Counted from the first letter of the stretch, positions 25,365 through 33,502 are shown. The stretch is 64,000 bases of DNA from Actinomadura hibisca NBRC 15177 (GCF_001552635.1 NZ_BCRO01000064.1:20492-84491); one strand, 5' to 3'. Numbers and translations are program-made. The notes: a model not told the origin generated them from the letters alone.

Positions 25365-26735
25365 ATGCAGACCCGCAAGGACCTCTACCAGGCGCACCGC
25401 CTGATGACCCAGCGCGTCGCGCTCGCGCTCCTCCAGGGCAGGCCGGGCGCGGCGGAGTCACCGCTGCGGCGCACCGGCGTCGGCGCCCTCTGCGGGGTGA
25501 TGGTGGTCGTGCTGATCGCCGCGGGCTTCGGCGTCACCGGGCTGATCTTCAAGGGCGGCGCGCGCGGCCTGGAGAAGCCGGGCCTGCTCATCATCGAGAA
25601 GGAGACGGGCGCGACCTACGCGTTCAGCGCCCGGGACCGCAGGCTGGTCCCGTTCGTCAACTACGCCTCGGCCCGGCTGGCGATGCCGGAGACGACCATG
25701 ACCCGCAAGATGGTCTCCAGCCGGTCCCTGGCCAAGTACACGCGCGGCCCGCTGAGCGGCATCCCGGGCGCCCCCGAGTCCCTGCCCGAACCGGGCAGGC
25801 TGACCAAGAGCCCGTGGTCGGTGTGCGTGCGCCGTTCCGGCGGGACCACGGGCGACTCGACGGTCTCCCTGATCGGTGGCCGCGACGTCGGAGGCCGCCC
25901 GCTGCGCGACGACCAGGCCGTTCTGGTGCAGGCGGCGGAGCAGACGTGGCTGGTGTGGCGGAACAAGCGGATGCGGATCTCCCCTCAGGGGGCCCGGATG
26001 CTCGCGCCGTCCCCGCCGACCCCCATCGACCCGCGCTGGCTGAACGGCCTGCCGCAGGGCCCCGACTTCGCCGCGCCCGACGTCCCCAAGCGGGGGACCA
26101 GGACCACCGGCCCGGACAACGCCGAGGCGAAGGTCGGCCAGGTCTTCCACGTGGCCGCGATCGCGGGGACGGCGGACCGCTGGTACGTCCAGCTCGCCGA
26201 CGGGCTGGCCGCGATCTCCGAGACCCAGGCCCGGCTGCTCCTCGAAGCGGCGGACGGTCCGGGCCCGCAACGCGACATCACCCCCGGCCAGGCGGGAGCC
26301 CGCCCGTCCCCGACCTCGCTCTACAGCCGCGACCTCCCGGAGAGCCCGCCCCGCCCCGCGCCCTTCTCTCCGGAAGAGCCGCTGTGCGCGGTGTACCGGG
26401 ACACCGGAAAGCTCTCGGCGGACGCCCGGTTCACCATCGGAGGGAACCTGCCGGGCGGCCCGGCCACCGGAGCCGGTGGCGGGCTGGACGAGGTCTTCAT
26501 CCCGGGTGGCGGGACGTTCGTCGGCACGCTGACCGGAAGCGGTCAGGCACCGTCGACGTTCGCGCTCATCACCGAGCAGGGAATGCGCTATCCCGTTCCG
26601 ACCACGGCTGACGTGGAGAAACTCGGCTATTCGGTATCGAAGGCGGCGCCTGTTCCCGCTGGCCTGCTGCAACTGTTCCGGGAGGGGCCACCGCTGTCAT
26701 CTGCGGCCGCAGCGCGTCCCGTCCCCACTTCCTGA
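25365..26735 (+). CDS. eccB: EccB, type VII secretion membrane/periplasmic protein
   Basis: This 456-residue EccB starts with the family motif TRKDLYQAHRLMTQRVALALLQG. It has one membrane helix at about residues 45-66, then a large extracytoplasmic domain containing the repeated beta folds of EccB (for example KPGLLIIEKETGATYAF, QTWLVWRNKRMRI, WYVQLADGLAAISETQARLLL) and paired Cys (WSVCVRRS and PLCAVYRD). EccB caps the channel on the outer face. GGAGG lies 8 nt before the ATG, and the gene directly follows eccD. Confidence 0.95.
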   Translation: MQTRKDLYQAHRLMTQRVALALLQGRPGAAESPLRRTGVGALCGVMVVVLIAAGFGVTGLIFKGGARGLEKPGLLIIEKETGATYAFSARDRRLVPFVNYASARLAMPETTMTRKMVSSRSLAKYTRGPLSGIPGAPESLPEPGRLTKSPWSVCVRRSGGTTGDSTVSLIGGRDVGGRPLRDDQAVLVQAAEQTWLVWRNKRMRISPQGARMLAPSPPTPIDPRWLNGLPQGPDFAAPDVPKRGTRTTGPDNAEAKVGQVFHVAAIAGTADRWYVQLADGLAAISETQARLLLEAADGPGPQRDITPGQAGARPSPTSLYSRDLPESPPRPAPFSPEEPLCAVYRDTGKLSADARFTIGGNLPGGPATGAGGGLDEVFIPGGGTFVGTLTGSGQAPSTFALITEQGMRYPVPTTADVEKLGYSVSKAAPVPAGLLQLFREGPPLSSAAAARPVPTS

Positions 26736-26818
26736 CCTGGGAACGGCTCCTGCGGTTGCGTCGCCGCCCGTCAGAACACCTGTAATGAAAGTGGCAAAAC
26801 CGTTGTCAGGTGAATATA

Positions 26819-26847
26819 TGGACAATCGGTGTGCCGGTCCCTACGAT
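26819..26847 (+). promoter_or_regulatory. Candidate sigma-70 promoter for the WXG100 genes
   Basis: TGGACA and TACGAT are separated by 17 bp in the 223-bp spacer after eccB, ~110 bp before the first WXG100 start. Just upstream, CACCTG (26777) and CAGGTG (26807) form an inverted pair. A separate promoter would allow higher expression of the substrates than of the channel. Confidence 0.45.
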
Positions 26848-26958
26848 CCATGTTGATCATTGTCACGGGGTGTTTCGCCACGCCTATGCCGGGGGGCCTG
26901 GGCTACGGGACGGGGCTGATCGTCGTGATGCCGCAGGCGAGCGATCAGGAGGACTGAC

Positions 26959-27273
26959 ATGGCCAATCTGTCAGCGCACAGCCAAGAGAGCATGCGGAAG
27001 GCCGGCGACGCTATCGAGGACGCCGAGACGCGCCTGAAGCGGAACCGCCAGACCCTGACCAGCGAGCAGCAGACCCTGGCCGGCCAGTGGGAGGGCGAGG
27101 CGTCCCGCGCCTTCGTCGCGGTCTTCCAGAAGTTCGACCGCCAGTTCGTGAAGATCCTGACGGACCTGAACACCATCCAGCAGAAGCTCGGTGACGCCCG
27201 CGTCAGCTACGCGGCGAACGAGAGCGAGACCGTCGCGCGGGTGAAGAAGCTCAACGGCCTCATCAACGGCTGA
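26959..27273 (+). CDS. WXG100-family type VII secretion substrate (EsxA/EsxB-like)
   Basis: This 104-residue protein is a helical hairpin of the WXG100 type, with the turn QWEGEASRAF at mid-length and the C-terminal secretion signal YxxxE in SYAANESE. Such proteins are exported as a dimer, usually with the adjacent family member, through the EccC-driven channel. GGAGG lies just upstream of the ATG. It is followed after 26 bp by a second WXG100 gene, the standard esx pair. I cannot say which corresponds to EsxA and which to EsxB. Confidence 0.93.
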   Translation: MANLSAHSQESMRKAGDAIEDAETRLKRNRQTLTSEQQTLAGQWEGEASRAFVAVFQKFDRQFVKILTDLNTIQQKLGDARVSYAANESETVARVKKLNGLING

Positions 27274-27299
27274 GCCGACCGGATCCGAAGGAGCAGCAG

Positions 27300-27590
27300 A
27301 TGTCCTACACCAGGGTCAACTTCCCGGGGATGCAGGCCGCCCAGGCGAGCTTCGCCAAGGCCCACTCCGAGTACATGGCGACCATCGACGAGCTGGACGC
27401 CAAGATCCGCGCGACCCTCGCCGACTGGGAGGGCGACGCCGACGAGGCGTACAAGGTCATGCAGAAGCAGTGGCAGGCCGCCGGCGCCGAACTGGCCGCG
27501 GTGGTGCGGAACATGAGCACCGCGCTGGGCGACTCGCACGACGGCTACCGGACGACGGAGAACCGCAACGCCGGCATGTTCGGCGGCTGA
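27300..27590 (+). CDS. WXG100-family type VII secretion substrate, second of the pair
   Basis: This 96-residue protein has the mid-sequence turn DWEGDADEAY and a YxxxE signal in GYRTTENRN, then ends AGMFGG. It probably pairs with the product of the preceding gene as an antiparallel four-helix dimer for export. Both members carry YxxxE here; in mycobacterial pairs the signal usually sits on only one, so this is a small departure. AAGGAG lies upstream of the ATG. Confidence 0.93.
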   Translation: MSYTRVNFPGMQAAQASFAKAHSEYMATIDELDAKIRATLADWEGDADEAYKVMQKQWQAAGAELAAVVRNMSTALGDSHDGYRTTENRNAGMFGG

Positions 27591-27613
27591 CGCGAGCCCT
27601 GGGAGGCGGCCGG

Positions 27614-27964
27614 ATGGCTCCGAAGGAAACGGCGTACGACGTATCGGAGATGCGGAACATCGCGCGGGCGATGCGCCAGGAACTGGATGCTCTGATGGCC
27701 ATCCCCAAGGACGTCGGCGGACGGTCGACGGCCGGGACCATCGGTGGATGGGACGTGGCGACCGCACTGGGGACGAGCGTCGACGATGCCCACCAGAACA
27801 TGGTCGATTGCCTCATAACGTTCCTGGGTTCCTACGAGGTGCTGGTCCAAGCGCTCAACACGGCCACGAGGAACTACAGCTTCAACGAGGCGGGCGCTCG
27901 GCAGAGGCATGAGGAAGTCGGACGCGGACTGGTGCCCGAGCCGACCCGCGAGAGCCAGAACTAG
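27614..27964 (+). CDS. EspC-like small type VII substrate
   Basis: This 116-residue all-helical protein is not a classical WXG100 (no WxG at mid-length; a GGW sits near residue 47). Its C-terminal half, SYEVLVQALNTATRNYSFNEAGAR, has the EspC-type layout L..AL..A...YxxxE..A. It follows the WXG100 pair by 23 bp with GGGAGG before the ATG, so it is probably co-expressed. In mycobacteria EspC-like proteins are exported together with a larger partner; here the long Pro-rich protein encoded next is the natural candidate (inference). Confidence 0.7.
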   Translation: MAPKETAYDVSEMRNIARAMRQELDALMAIPKDVGGRSTAGTIGGWDVATALGTSVDDAHQNMVDCLITFLGSYEVLVQALNTATRNYSFNEAGARQRHEEVGRGLVPEPTRESQN

Positions 27965-27997
27965 CCGGCAGGAACGCTGAAGGAGGCAGAGCCGCAC

Positions 27998-29485
27998 ATG
28001 GGTCGTGGGAACACGATGCCGGTCCGAACCGGGGCGGTCGGGCAGGGCAATCCACAGACGTACGACTCCCATCAGATCGTCGCCATGCTCTCGGCTGCCG
28101 ACTCCACGCAGTTGCACGGCCTGTCGGACACCTACAACGCGTTGTCCAGCATCCTCAGCGACGCCCAGTCGTGGCTCGCCGGGCACCGGGGCAGGGTCAG
28201 GAGCGCGTGGAGCGTCGGCTCCGCCGCGCAAGCGGCGAGCTCCGACATCCAGCGGCTGGAGCACAGCGCCGCGCAACTGTCGGCGGCCGCGCAGAAGTTC
28301 AGGGACGCGATGAAAGCCGCCGGTGAAGCGGTGGACCAGCACAAGTCGACGTCGCCGAACGATCCCACGCTTGCCTTGGCGGTGAAGCCCGAGCTGAAAG
28401 CGAAGTTCGACGAGGAGGCCCGCCAGCGCCTGGCTCAACTGAACAAGGCACTGGACGCCGCCTACTCGCAGATCCCCGCTTCGGTCACCATGGATCTTCC
28501 TAAAGCCCGCGACAGAAGAGAGCCAGGAACAAGCGGCGGTCCGGGAGCCAGCCCGAGCGGCCCCGGGGGTGGTGTCAACCTGCCCAGCGGGGGCACCGGG
28601 GACAAGGGGAGCGGGCTTCCGAATCCGAGGTTGCCCCTCCCTCTGGAGCAACCTTCCGTCCCGCAACTTCCGACTCCCGTCCCGCAGGAGCCGCCTTCCG
28701 TCCCGCAGGAGCCGCCGGCAACGCCCCATATGCCGGGAGGAAACCAGCCGGAATCACCGGGGAAAGGGCCAACGGACCTGGAAGGGGCCCATCCTGGGGT
28801 GACACCGCCTCCAGGACCTGGGCCGAATCCGATGCCACCCGGACTCACCAGCCCTCCGCCGCCTCCGGGCCCCGGTCTGCTGCCACCGGGAACCGGACCA
28901 TTGCCCCCTGGTGGAATCGGACCGTATCCAGGGCCCCGTCCTTCTCTTCCGAGCCCGAAACCCGGAGCCTCCCTTCCTAAACTTCCCGACCCCCGTCTCC
29001 CCCCGGTCGGCGGGAGACCACCGGGCACAGCATCGCCACGCCTTCCTTCTGTCGGGCCGCTACCTGGACCGGCAGGCACGAGTCCTCCGCGGTCTCCTGG
29101 GCTGGGCCCGGGAGGACCGGGGCTCAAGCCGGGCACGCCGCCGCTTGGCCCGAACGGAGGAGGCCGCGGAGTCATTGGGGCGCCGCGCCCTGGAACAGGT
29201 GGCCTCGGGTCCCGTCCCACGGCTGCCGGGAACGGGGTGGGCGGTGCGACCAGGCCCGGAGGCGTCATCGGCGGACGCCCCAATGCCGCACCTGGTAGCG
29301 GCAGGAGTGCGGCTTCACGTGCGAACCCGCGGCCTTCCACTGCGGGGAGTCCACGGTTCGGAGCGGGACCCGGCAAGCGCCGCCGAGAAGAGGCCGAACG
29401 TACGACGTGGCTCCACGAAGAGGACGTCTGGAGTGACGAGGAGCCCCAGGCGCCCCGCGTGATCGGAAAGCCCGAGGATGACTGA
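27998..29485 (+). CDS. Long Pro/Gly-rich type VII substrate with N-terminal helical domain
   Basis: Residues ~20-165 of this 495-residue protein form a WXG/PPE-like helical bundle (MLSAADSTQLHGLSDTYN, LAGHRGRVRSAWSVGSAAQAASSDIQRLE). The central ~290 residues are Pro- and Gly-rich, of low complexity, and probably disordered. The last ~25 residues, including WLHEEDVWSDEE, match a C-terminal Trp/acidic tail common in actinomycete type VII proteins. It is probably exported or surface-exposed, with the EspC-like neighbour as partner. A second ATG at 28016 is possible. The base composition is less GC-biased than in eccBCD. Confidence 0.7.
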   Translation: MGRGNTMPVRTGAVGQGNPQTYDSHQIVAMLSAADSTQLHGLSDTYNALSSILSDAQSWLAGHRGRVRSAWSVGSAAQAASSDIQRLEHSAAQLSAAAQKFRDAMKAAGEAVDQHKSTSPNDPTLALAVKPELKAKFDEEARQRLAQLNKALDAAYSQIPASVTMDLPKARDRREPGTSGGPGASPSGPGGGVNLPSGGTGDKGSGLPNPRLPLPLEQPSVPQLPTPVPQEPPSVPQEPPATPHMPGGNQPESPGKGPTDLEGAHPGVTPPPGPGPNPMPPGLTSPPPPPGPGLLPPGTGPLPPGGIGPYPGPRPSLPSPKPGASLPKLPDPRLPPVGGRPPGTASPRLPSVGPLPGPAGTSPPRSPGLGPGGPGLKPGTPPLGPNGGGRGVIGAPRPGTGGLGSRPTAAGNGVGGATRPGGVIGGRPNAAPGSGRSAASRANPRPSTAGSPRFGAGPGKRRREEAERTTWLHEEDVWSDEEPQAPRVIGKPEDD

Positions 29486-29529
29486 GGAGCCGGCACCCCG
29501 CTCCGGGACACAAGGAGGATGAGAGCAGA

Positions 29530-30708
29530 GTGCGCAGAGCCGTTCAGGGGATAGGCGGTACCTTCGCCGTCCTGCTGTTGAGCTGCGCGACGACGCCGCC
29601 GGCCTTCGCGCTTCCTCCTCCGAACCGGGAGCTGTACTGGTTCTCATGGTGGGAACTGCAAGAGAAGGTCTGGCCACTCGCTGACGGGCGAGGGGTCACC
29701 GTCGCACTGGTCGATGACGACGGTCCGAACAAGGCGCTGGCCGATTTCCGAGGTGCGCACATCCTCCCGGTGGTCAATCCAGGGGCCCGTGACAAGAAAC
29801 CCGTCAAGATCTACCACGACGATCCGGACCACGGAAACGGCATGGCCTCTCTCATCGTCGGCCAAGGGCACGGCACGGGAATGGTGGGAGTGGCGCCCAA
29901 GGCCAAGCTGCTGCCCATCGTCAATCAACATATCTCCTACCTGGGCACGGCCGAAGACATCCGCTATGCGACCGATCATGGCGCCAAGGTCATCAACATG
30001 TCCATCGGATGGCCCACCGAGCGCCCGTGCCCCGAAGAACTGCAGCAGGCGGTCGATTACGCGGTGGAAAAGGACGTGGTCCTGGTCGCCTCCGCGGGGA
30101 ACGAGAGCAGGGTCGCCGCCTGGCAGAGCTGGCCCGCCAACTGCGCCGGTGTGGTGGCGGTCGGCGGACTGAATGGTCAGGTCAAGCCGTGGTGGAAGAC
30201 CACTCCAGGCCGATACGTCGCCGTCGCCGCACCAGCCGACCAGATCAGCGACATCAACCATCAGGGGGAGCTCAAGAGCGGCAGCGCCGGCACCAGCGCC
30301 GCCGCGGCCCTGACCTCGGGCGTCGTCGCCCTGATCCGCTCCCGCTACCCGAAGATGCCAGCCCGCGAGGTGGTCCAACGCCTTCTGGCAACCGCCAAGG
30401 ACACAGGCCCGAAAGGCTGGGACGACATGACGGGCTACGGCCTGGTCCGCCCGTACCGAGCCATAGTCGACAAGGTCCCCTCGAACGCCCCCAACCCCGT
30501 CTACGACCGTGTTCCGGGCTATAAGCATCCAGGACCAAAAATTAAACAGCCCATAACTCCGGAAGCGGAACGAGGCAAGGTAATGCCTGCACCTGACTCT
30601 GAAACTTCGCTCGTATGGGTGATTGCCGCCTCCCTGACGGGGGTTATTGCCACAGCTATGGCCTGCTTTCGAGTCCATAAGAGAGGTCATAAAGATCATG
30701 CGGCGTAA
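29530..30708 (+). CDS. Type VII secretion-associated serine protease, mycosin 2 (divergent)
   Basis: This 392-residue subtilisin-like protease has a signal peptide (to about residue 28). The triad is intact but in altered contexts: Asp62 in ALVDDDGPN (usually DTG), His101 in DPDHGNGMAS, Ser256 in SAGTSAAA, and oxyanion Asn191. A C-terminal helix (WVIAASLTGVIATAMACF) would anchor it. It is clearly diverged from mycosin 1. GTG is used with AGGAGG 11 nt upstream. From about base 30,520, the last ~60 codons, composition drops sharply and matches the AT-rich genes downstream, which suggests the gene tail was exchanged by recombination. Confidence 0.88.
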   Translation: MRRAVQGIGGTFAVLLLSCATTPPAFALPPPNRELYWFSWWELQEKVWPLADGRGVTVALVDDDGPNKALADFRGAHILPVVNPGARDKKPVKIYHDDPDHGNGMASLIVGQGHGTGMVGVAPKAKLLPIVNQHISYLGTAEDIRYATDHGAKVINMSIGWPTERPCPEELQQAVDYAVEKDVVLVASAGNESRVAAWQSWPANCAGVVAVGGLNGQVKPWWKTTPGRYVAVAAPADQISDINHQGELKSGSAGTSAAAALTSGVVALIRSRYPKMPAREVVQRLLATAKDTGPKGWDDMTGYGLVRPYRAIVDKVPSNAPNPVYDRVPGYKHPGPKIKQPITPEAERGKVMPAPDSETSLVWVIAASLTGVIATAMACFRVHKRGHKDHAA

Positions 30709-30725
30709 AGGTGGGGGGCATGAAG

Positions 30726-31280
30726 ATGTCTAAAGAAAAGCGGAGGCTGGGTGATCTGATTAACGAGGATGTTCGGCGCGCTCCCCTGGACCCAGAAGAT
30801 GCGAGCGAAAGACTGCTTAAGGCGGCAGAGCGGGCCAATAATGAGAAAGCTGCAGAAGTAATACAGAATGATTCGATGCCTTTGTTGGAAAATATAAGTG
30901 CAGCAAGGCAATCGCCATCTCCGCTTGCCCTCAATGACGTTCATGTAGATCCTTTTGAAAAGACGGTGGGTGAGGGCAAGGGGCAGCCAGAAGAAGAACT
31001 CATAGAATTGAGTAAAATTGCCGAAGAGAATAAAAGAAGATTTGATCGAATAAAACTGGCGATCTCTACTCAAGCCATCAACCTTGTCTCCACTCGAACT
31101 GGTTTGGAAATCGAAGCAGACGGTTTTGGCGAAATTATTTCTCTAAAACTTGAAAGTCTGCAGTTCGACTCTACTTTTATTCGATCTCTGGAAGAAGAGT
31201 TGGTGCGCTTGATTAATGAGGTCGATACCCGAGCTCGCGAAATAGAGATATCGGCGAGAGAGAAAATAGGCGGGACCTGA
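30726..31280 (+). CDS. YbaB/EbfC-like protein in the type VII locus, first copy
   Basis: This 184-residue protein has a charged, helical N-terminal half and a C-terminal part resembling the YbaB/EbfC fold: LEIEADGFGEIISLKLESLQF followed by a helix SLEEELVRLINEVDTRARE. YbaB proteins bind DNA as dimers, but relatives in actinomycete type VII loci have no proven role. ATG at 30726 is chosen for the GGGGGG run ~7 nt upstream; ATG 30720 and GTG 30711 are alternatives. Its AT-rich codons differ strongly from eccBCD. The next gene also encodes a YbaB-like protein, so the two may pair. Confidence 0.6.
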   Translation: MSKEKRRLGDLINEDVRRAPLDPEDASERLLKAAERANNEKAAEVIQNDSMPLLENISAARQSPSPLALNDVHVDPFEKTVGEGKGQPEEELIELSKIAEENKRRFDRIKLAISTQAINLVSTRTGLEIEADGFGEIISLKLESLQFDSTFIRSLEEELVRLINEVDTRAREIEISAREKIGGT

Positions 31281-31319
31281 GAGGTTGGATATTTCTTGCC
31301 CGCAGAAAGGGGCTCATAG

Positions 31320-31688
31320 GTGAATGCTGGTAAGCGTAACGTCGCTCAAGCGCGCTCAGAGGCGCTGATGGCGTCACTTGATGAGGCAGAGAAGCGGATG
31401 GATGCGATTCAGCAGGCTGGAGCTGACTATGCAAAGAAGTTGATCAAAGCAGAAGAGGTAGCCAGAAATCGGCACGTGGAGGAGAAGATTAAAGCTGGCA
31501 TCGGGACGGTGTCAGTTAATGGAAATGGTCAAATTATTGAAGTTAGACTAAATATAGATAATTTGAAGCACTCTGACCAAAGCATGCTTCCAGGCCGACT
31601 GCTCGATGCTGTAGCGAAAGCTCGCCAACGTGCAAGACAGCTCATGAGGGAAGATTTAGAGAAGGCAGCATCTAGCCTACGGATTTAG
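31320..31688 (+). CDS. YbaB/EbfC-like protein in the type VII locus, second copy
   Basis: This 122-residue protein fits the usual YbaB length. An N-terminal helix (ARSEALMASLDEAEKRMDAIQQ) is followed by GIGTVSVNGNGQIIEVRLNIDNL and a C-terminal helix AVAKARQRARQLMREDLEK. The GTG start has AAAGGGG upstream. It lies 39 bp after the first copy and 18 bp before the WXG-type gene, so the three are probably co-transcribed. It may act as a chaperone or DNA-binding regulator of the substrate module; both are inferences. Confidence 0.75.
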   Translation: MNAGKRNVAQARSEALMASLDEAEKRMDAIQQAGADYAKKLIKAEEVARNRHVEEKIKAGIGTVSVNGNGQIIEVRLNIDNLKHSDQSMLPGRLLDAVAKARQRARQLMREDLEKAASSLRI

Positions 31689-31706
31689 TAGGAAAAGAGG
31701 AATTCC

Positions 31707-32420
31707 ATGAATGCAAGACCTGCTCCACGCAATGGTGGGGGCGGCCGGGGCCGGCAACCAGCCCCCGAACCCAGCTCCGCTGTACAATCGGGCCCTACAA
31801 CTGCAGGCATTCTTATCGACATTGCGGCTTCCGTGGCGCTAGCGACTGAAGTGATGAAAGAATGCCAACATCTGGAGAAGATGAAACCTAATCCAGGTGC
31901 GGTTCGGAAAGCCGCAGACGCGTGGTACGCCGCTGCCGGATTGCTCAGTGACTCCACCAAAGTATTGAAACAAGCGTATATTACAGTGGGAATGTACTGG
32001 GAAGGGGAAGCATACGAAGGATTTAAGCTACATATGACCGAACAAGTAATCCATGTCGCAGGAGAGAATGAAAAAACCCTTCGAGATATAGGTAATGCAC
32101 TCATTGAAACGCACGATAAAATCGTTGAGAAGTACAACGAGGGCCACAAAGAGCTGAGCCAGACCGTCGAGAAGGCGATTAATTATCATAAAGATCTTGA
32201 AACTCCGAACGGCGACACCAATGGGCGGGTATGGCACGCGCTTCATGCATGCCTGGAACTTTGGATAGCTGGCTCGATAAGAAGAAGGGGTGAGGTTCAG
32301 GAAATAGTTAACAAGCGGACAGGGGAAATTACCAAACTTGGTGGAATGGTTAAATCAGTAAAAGTTCCCGGGGCAGTTCCGGACGGAATTCAGACTCCAA
32401 AGAATTGGAAGCAAAAGTGA
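31707..32420 (+). CDS. WXG-type type VII substrate with C-terminal extension
   Basis: This 237-residue protein has a Gly/Pro-rich leader, then a helical hairpin (residues ~35-165) with the WXG turn MYWEGEAYEGFKLHM. The C-terminal ~70 residues (GRVWHALHACLELWIAGSIRRRGEVQEIV onward) are an extra segment with no family I recognise. That layout, WXG-like N-terminus plus a unique tail, is that of secreted type VII effectors, but the tail is short for a toxin. The next gene, a lipoprotein, overlaps by one base (TGATG), so the two are translationally linked. Confidence 0.65.
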   Translation: MNARPAPRNGGGGRGRQPAPEPSSAVQSGPTTAGILIDIAASVALATEVMKECQHLEKMKPNPGAVRKAADAWYAAAGLLSDSTKVLKQAYITVGMYWEGEAYEGFKLHMTEQVIHVAGENEKTLRDIGNALIETHDKIVEKYNEGHKELSQTVEKAINYHKDLETPNGDTNGRVWHALHACLELWIAGSIRRRGEVQEIVNKRTGEITKLGGMVKSVKVPGAVPDGIQTPKNWKQK

Positions 32421-33022
32421 TGGAGAAAGAATATTTTCGTCTATCGAACAAGACTCTTTCCTCTTGGTGTATAGCGGCATGTCTCTCCGTCTCCACTCTG
32501 GGCTGTGATGTTGATTCATCTGAAACATCGGCACAACCGTCTCGCGATTCGCAACATATCCCATCTGAGGTGAGTGACACGGGCGCCAGGATGCCTGACG
32601 TCTGCCGACTTGTTGATGGAAAAACGGCAAAACGTCTGGTCGGGTCAGCCGCTGGCGCACTTGCCTCAGACGAACAGACACCTAGTTCTTCCGAATGTGT
32701 CTGGCCCCCTCAAAAAGAGAAAGTGTCATCTGGTTTCATTAGAGTGTCGGCAATGATTCAGAAAAAAACAGTGAAGGGTAATGATCCCTTCAGCTTCGCA
32801 AAGGGAAACTTTCACTCTTTCGCCACGGGTGGCTCTTGTCGTGAAATTGAACTAAACGCAGATGAGTCGTGCTGGAAGGAAGGAGGGGAGGGATTTTCCA
32901 TTGTGGCGAGGAAAGGTTATGTGGTCATTCATATAATTTGCGGGGACATTAAGGGGAAAGTGTCGCAAAATCTTCCCGAAGTCGCGAATAGTATAGGACG
33001 CTTTGCTGTCGAAAGAATTTGA
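32420..33022 (+). CDS. Lipoprotein resembling DUF3558
   Basis: This 200-residue protein has a basic N-terminus, hydrophobic core and lipobox VSTLGC, so Cys29 is the probable lipidation site. The mature part contains VCRLVDGKTAKRLVG, SECVWPP, GGSCREI and DESCWKEGGEGFSIVARKGY. The order of a C..L segment, a CxW segment and a late V.VR.G strand is that of DUF3558-type actinomycete lipoproteins. The start overlaps the stop of the WXG-type gene by one base, a spacing seen for effector-immunity or substrate-partner pairs. A surface-anchored partner of that substrate is plausible but unproved. Confidence 0.7.
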   Translation: MEKEYFRLSNKTLSSWCIAACLSVSTLGCDVDSSETSAQPSRDSQHIPSEVSDTGARMPDVCRLVDGKTAKRLVGSAAGALASDEQTPSSSECVWPPQKEKVSSGFIRVSAMIQKKTVKGNDPFSFAKGNFHSFATGGSCREIELNADESCWKEGGEGFSIVARKGYVVIHIICGDIKGKVSQNLPEVANSIGRFAVERI

Positions 33023-33050
33023 TAACAATTAGCGTCAAAGGGGGCATTTG

Positions 33051-33401
33051 ATGGCCAATTATTATGAAATAAAAGGCACCAAGCGCATTATTGATGCTGG
33101 CGATACCGTGAACGAGGCGGTAAACCAGTGGGTGGATGCGGTGAACTCAGTGGACGGCGCCTGGCTGGCTTTTGGCGCGCTTGGCAAGTATGGCGCTCCT
33201 GCAGAGGCCGCCTATCGCATGGCCCACAGTGAGTGCATGGCAAAGTTGCATGCTGCAAATAGGGACCTCATCAGCCTTCGAGAAGCCTTGTATCAGGCAG
33301 CTGGTCTTTATGCCAAGGCGGATGTTGAGGCGACCGAGCGCGCTAAAGGAATAGAGAGACGAATGCATCGGCCGGAAATAGATGACTCAAAATATGATTG
33401 A
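33051..33401 (+). CDS. EspC/WXG-like small type VII substrate of the AT-rich block
   Basis: This 116-residue helical protein has a central GAWLAFGALGKYGAPAEAAY turn and a C-terminal half SLREALYQAAGLYAKADVEATERA, matching the EspC-type pattern with YxxxD as export signal. ATG at 33051 is preferred over the adjacent TTG because AAAGGGGG precedes it. It is the last plus-strand gene of the block and converges with the DUF6177-like gene; a hairpin lies between. It is probably an exported partner of the WXG-type protein. Confidence 0.7.
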   Translation: MANYYEIKGTKRIIDAGDTVNEAVNQWVDAVNSVDGAWLAFGALGKYGAPAEAAYRMAHSECMAKLHAANRDLISLREALYQAAGLYAKADVEATERAKGIERRMHRPEIDDSKYD

Positions 33402-33441
33402 TTCAAGAGGGTGAGTGTCGATGCGGTCTTCTATATAAGAG

Positions 33442-33460
33442 GCAGGAATATCGTTCCTGC
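33442..33460. terminator. Hairpin between convergent type VII operons
   Basis: GCAGGAA and TTCCTGC form a perfect 7-bp stem with a 5-nt loop TATCG, midway between the convergent stops. A short T-rich stretch (CACCTTTTAG) follows on the plus side. Confidence 0.6.
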
Positions 33461-33502
33461 GGCCACCTTTTAGTGCGGTAGTTCCGCGGAGGTTGATGCT
33501 GC

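Larger units (their letters stand above)
30520..33480. other. AT-rich block inside the type VII locus
   Basis: Base composition falls abruptly here. Sample 60-base rows contain 21 (row at 30841), 23 (31021) and 24 (32041) G/C, against 42 in a typical row of eccC (23101). The block starts inside the 3' end of the mycosin 2 gene, spans five small plus-strand genes and ends in the convergent spacer near a hairpin. Codon choice shifts to A/T-ending codons. This points to recent acquisition from a lower-GC source or to unusual selection; no mobile-element gene or direct repeats were seen at the edges. Confidence 0.85.
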
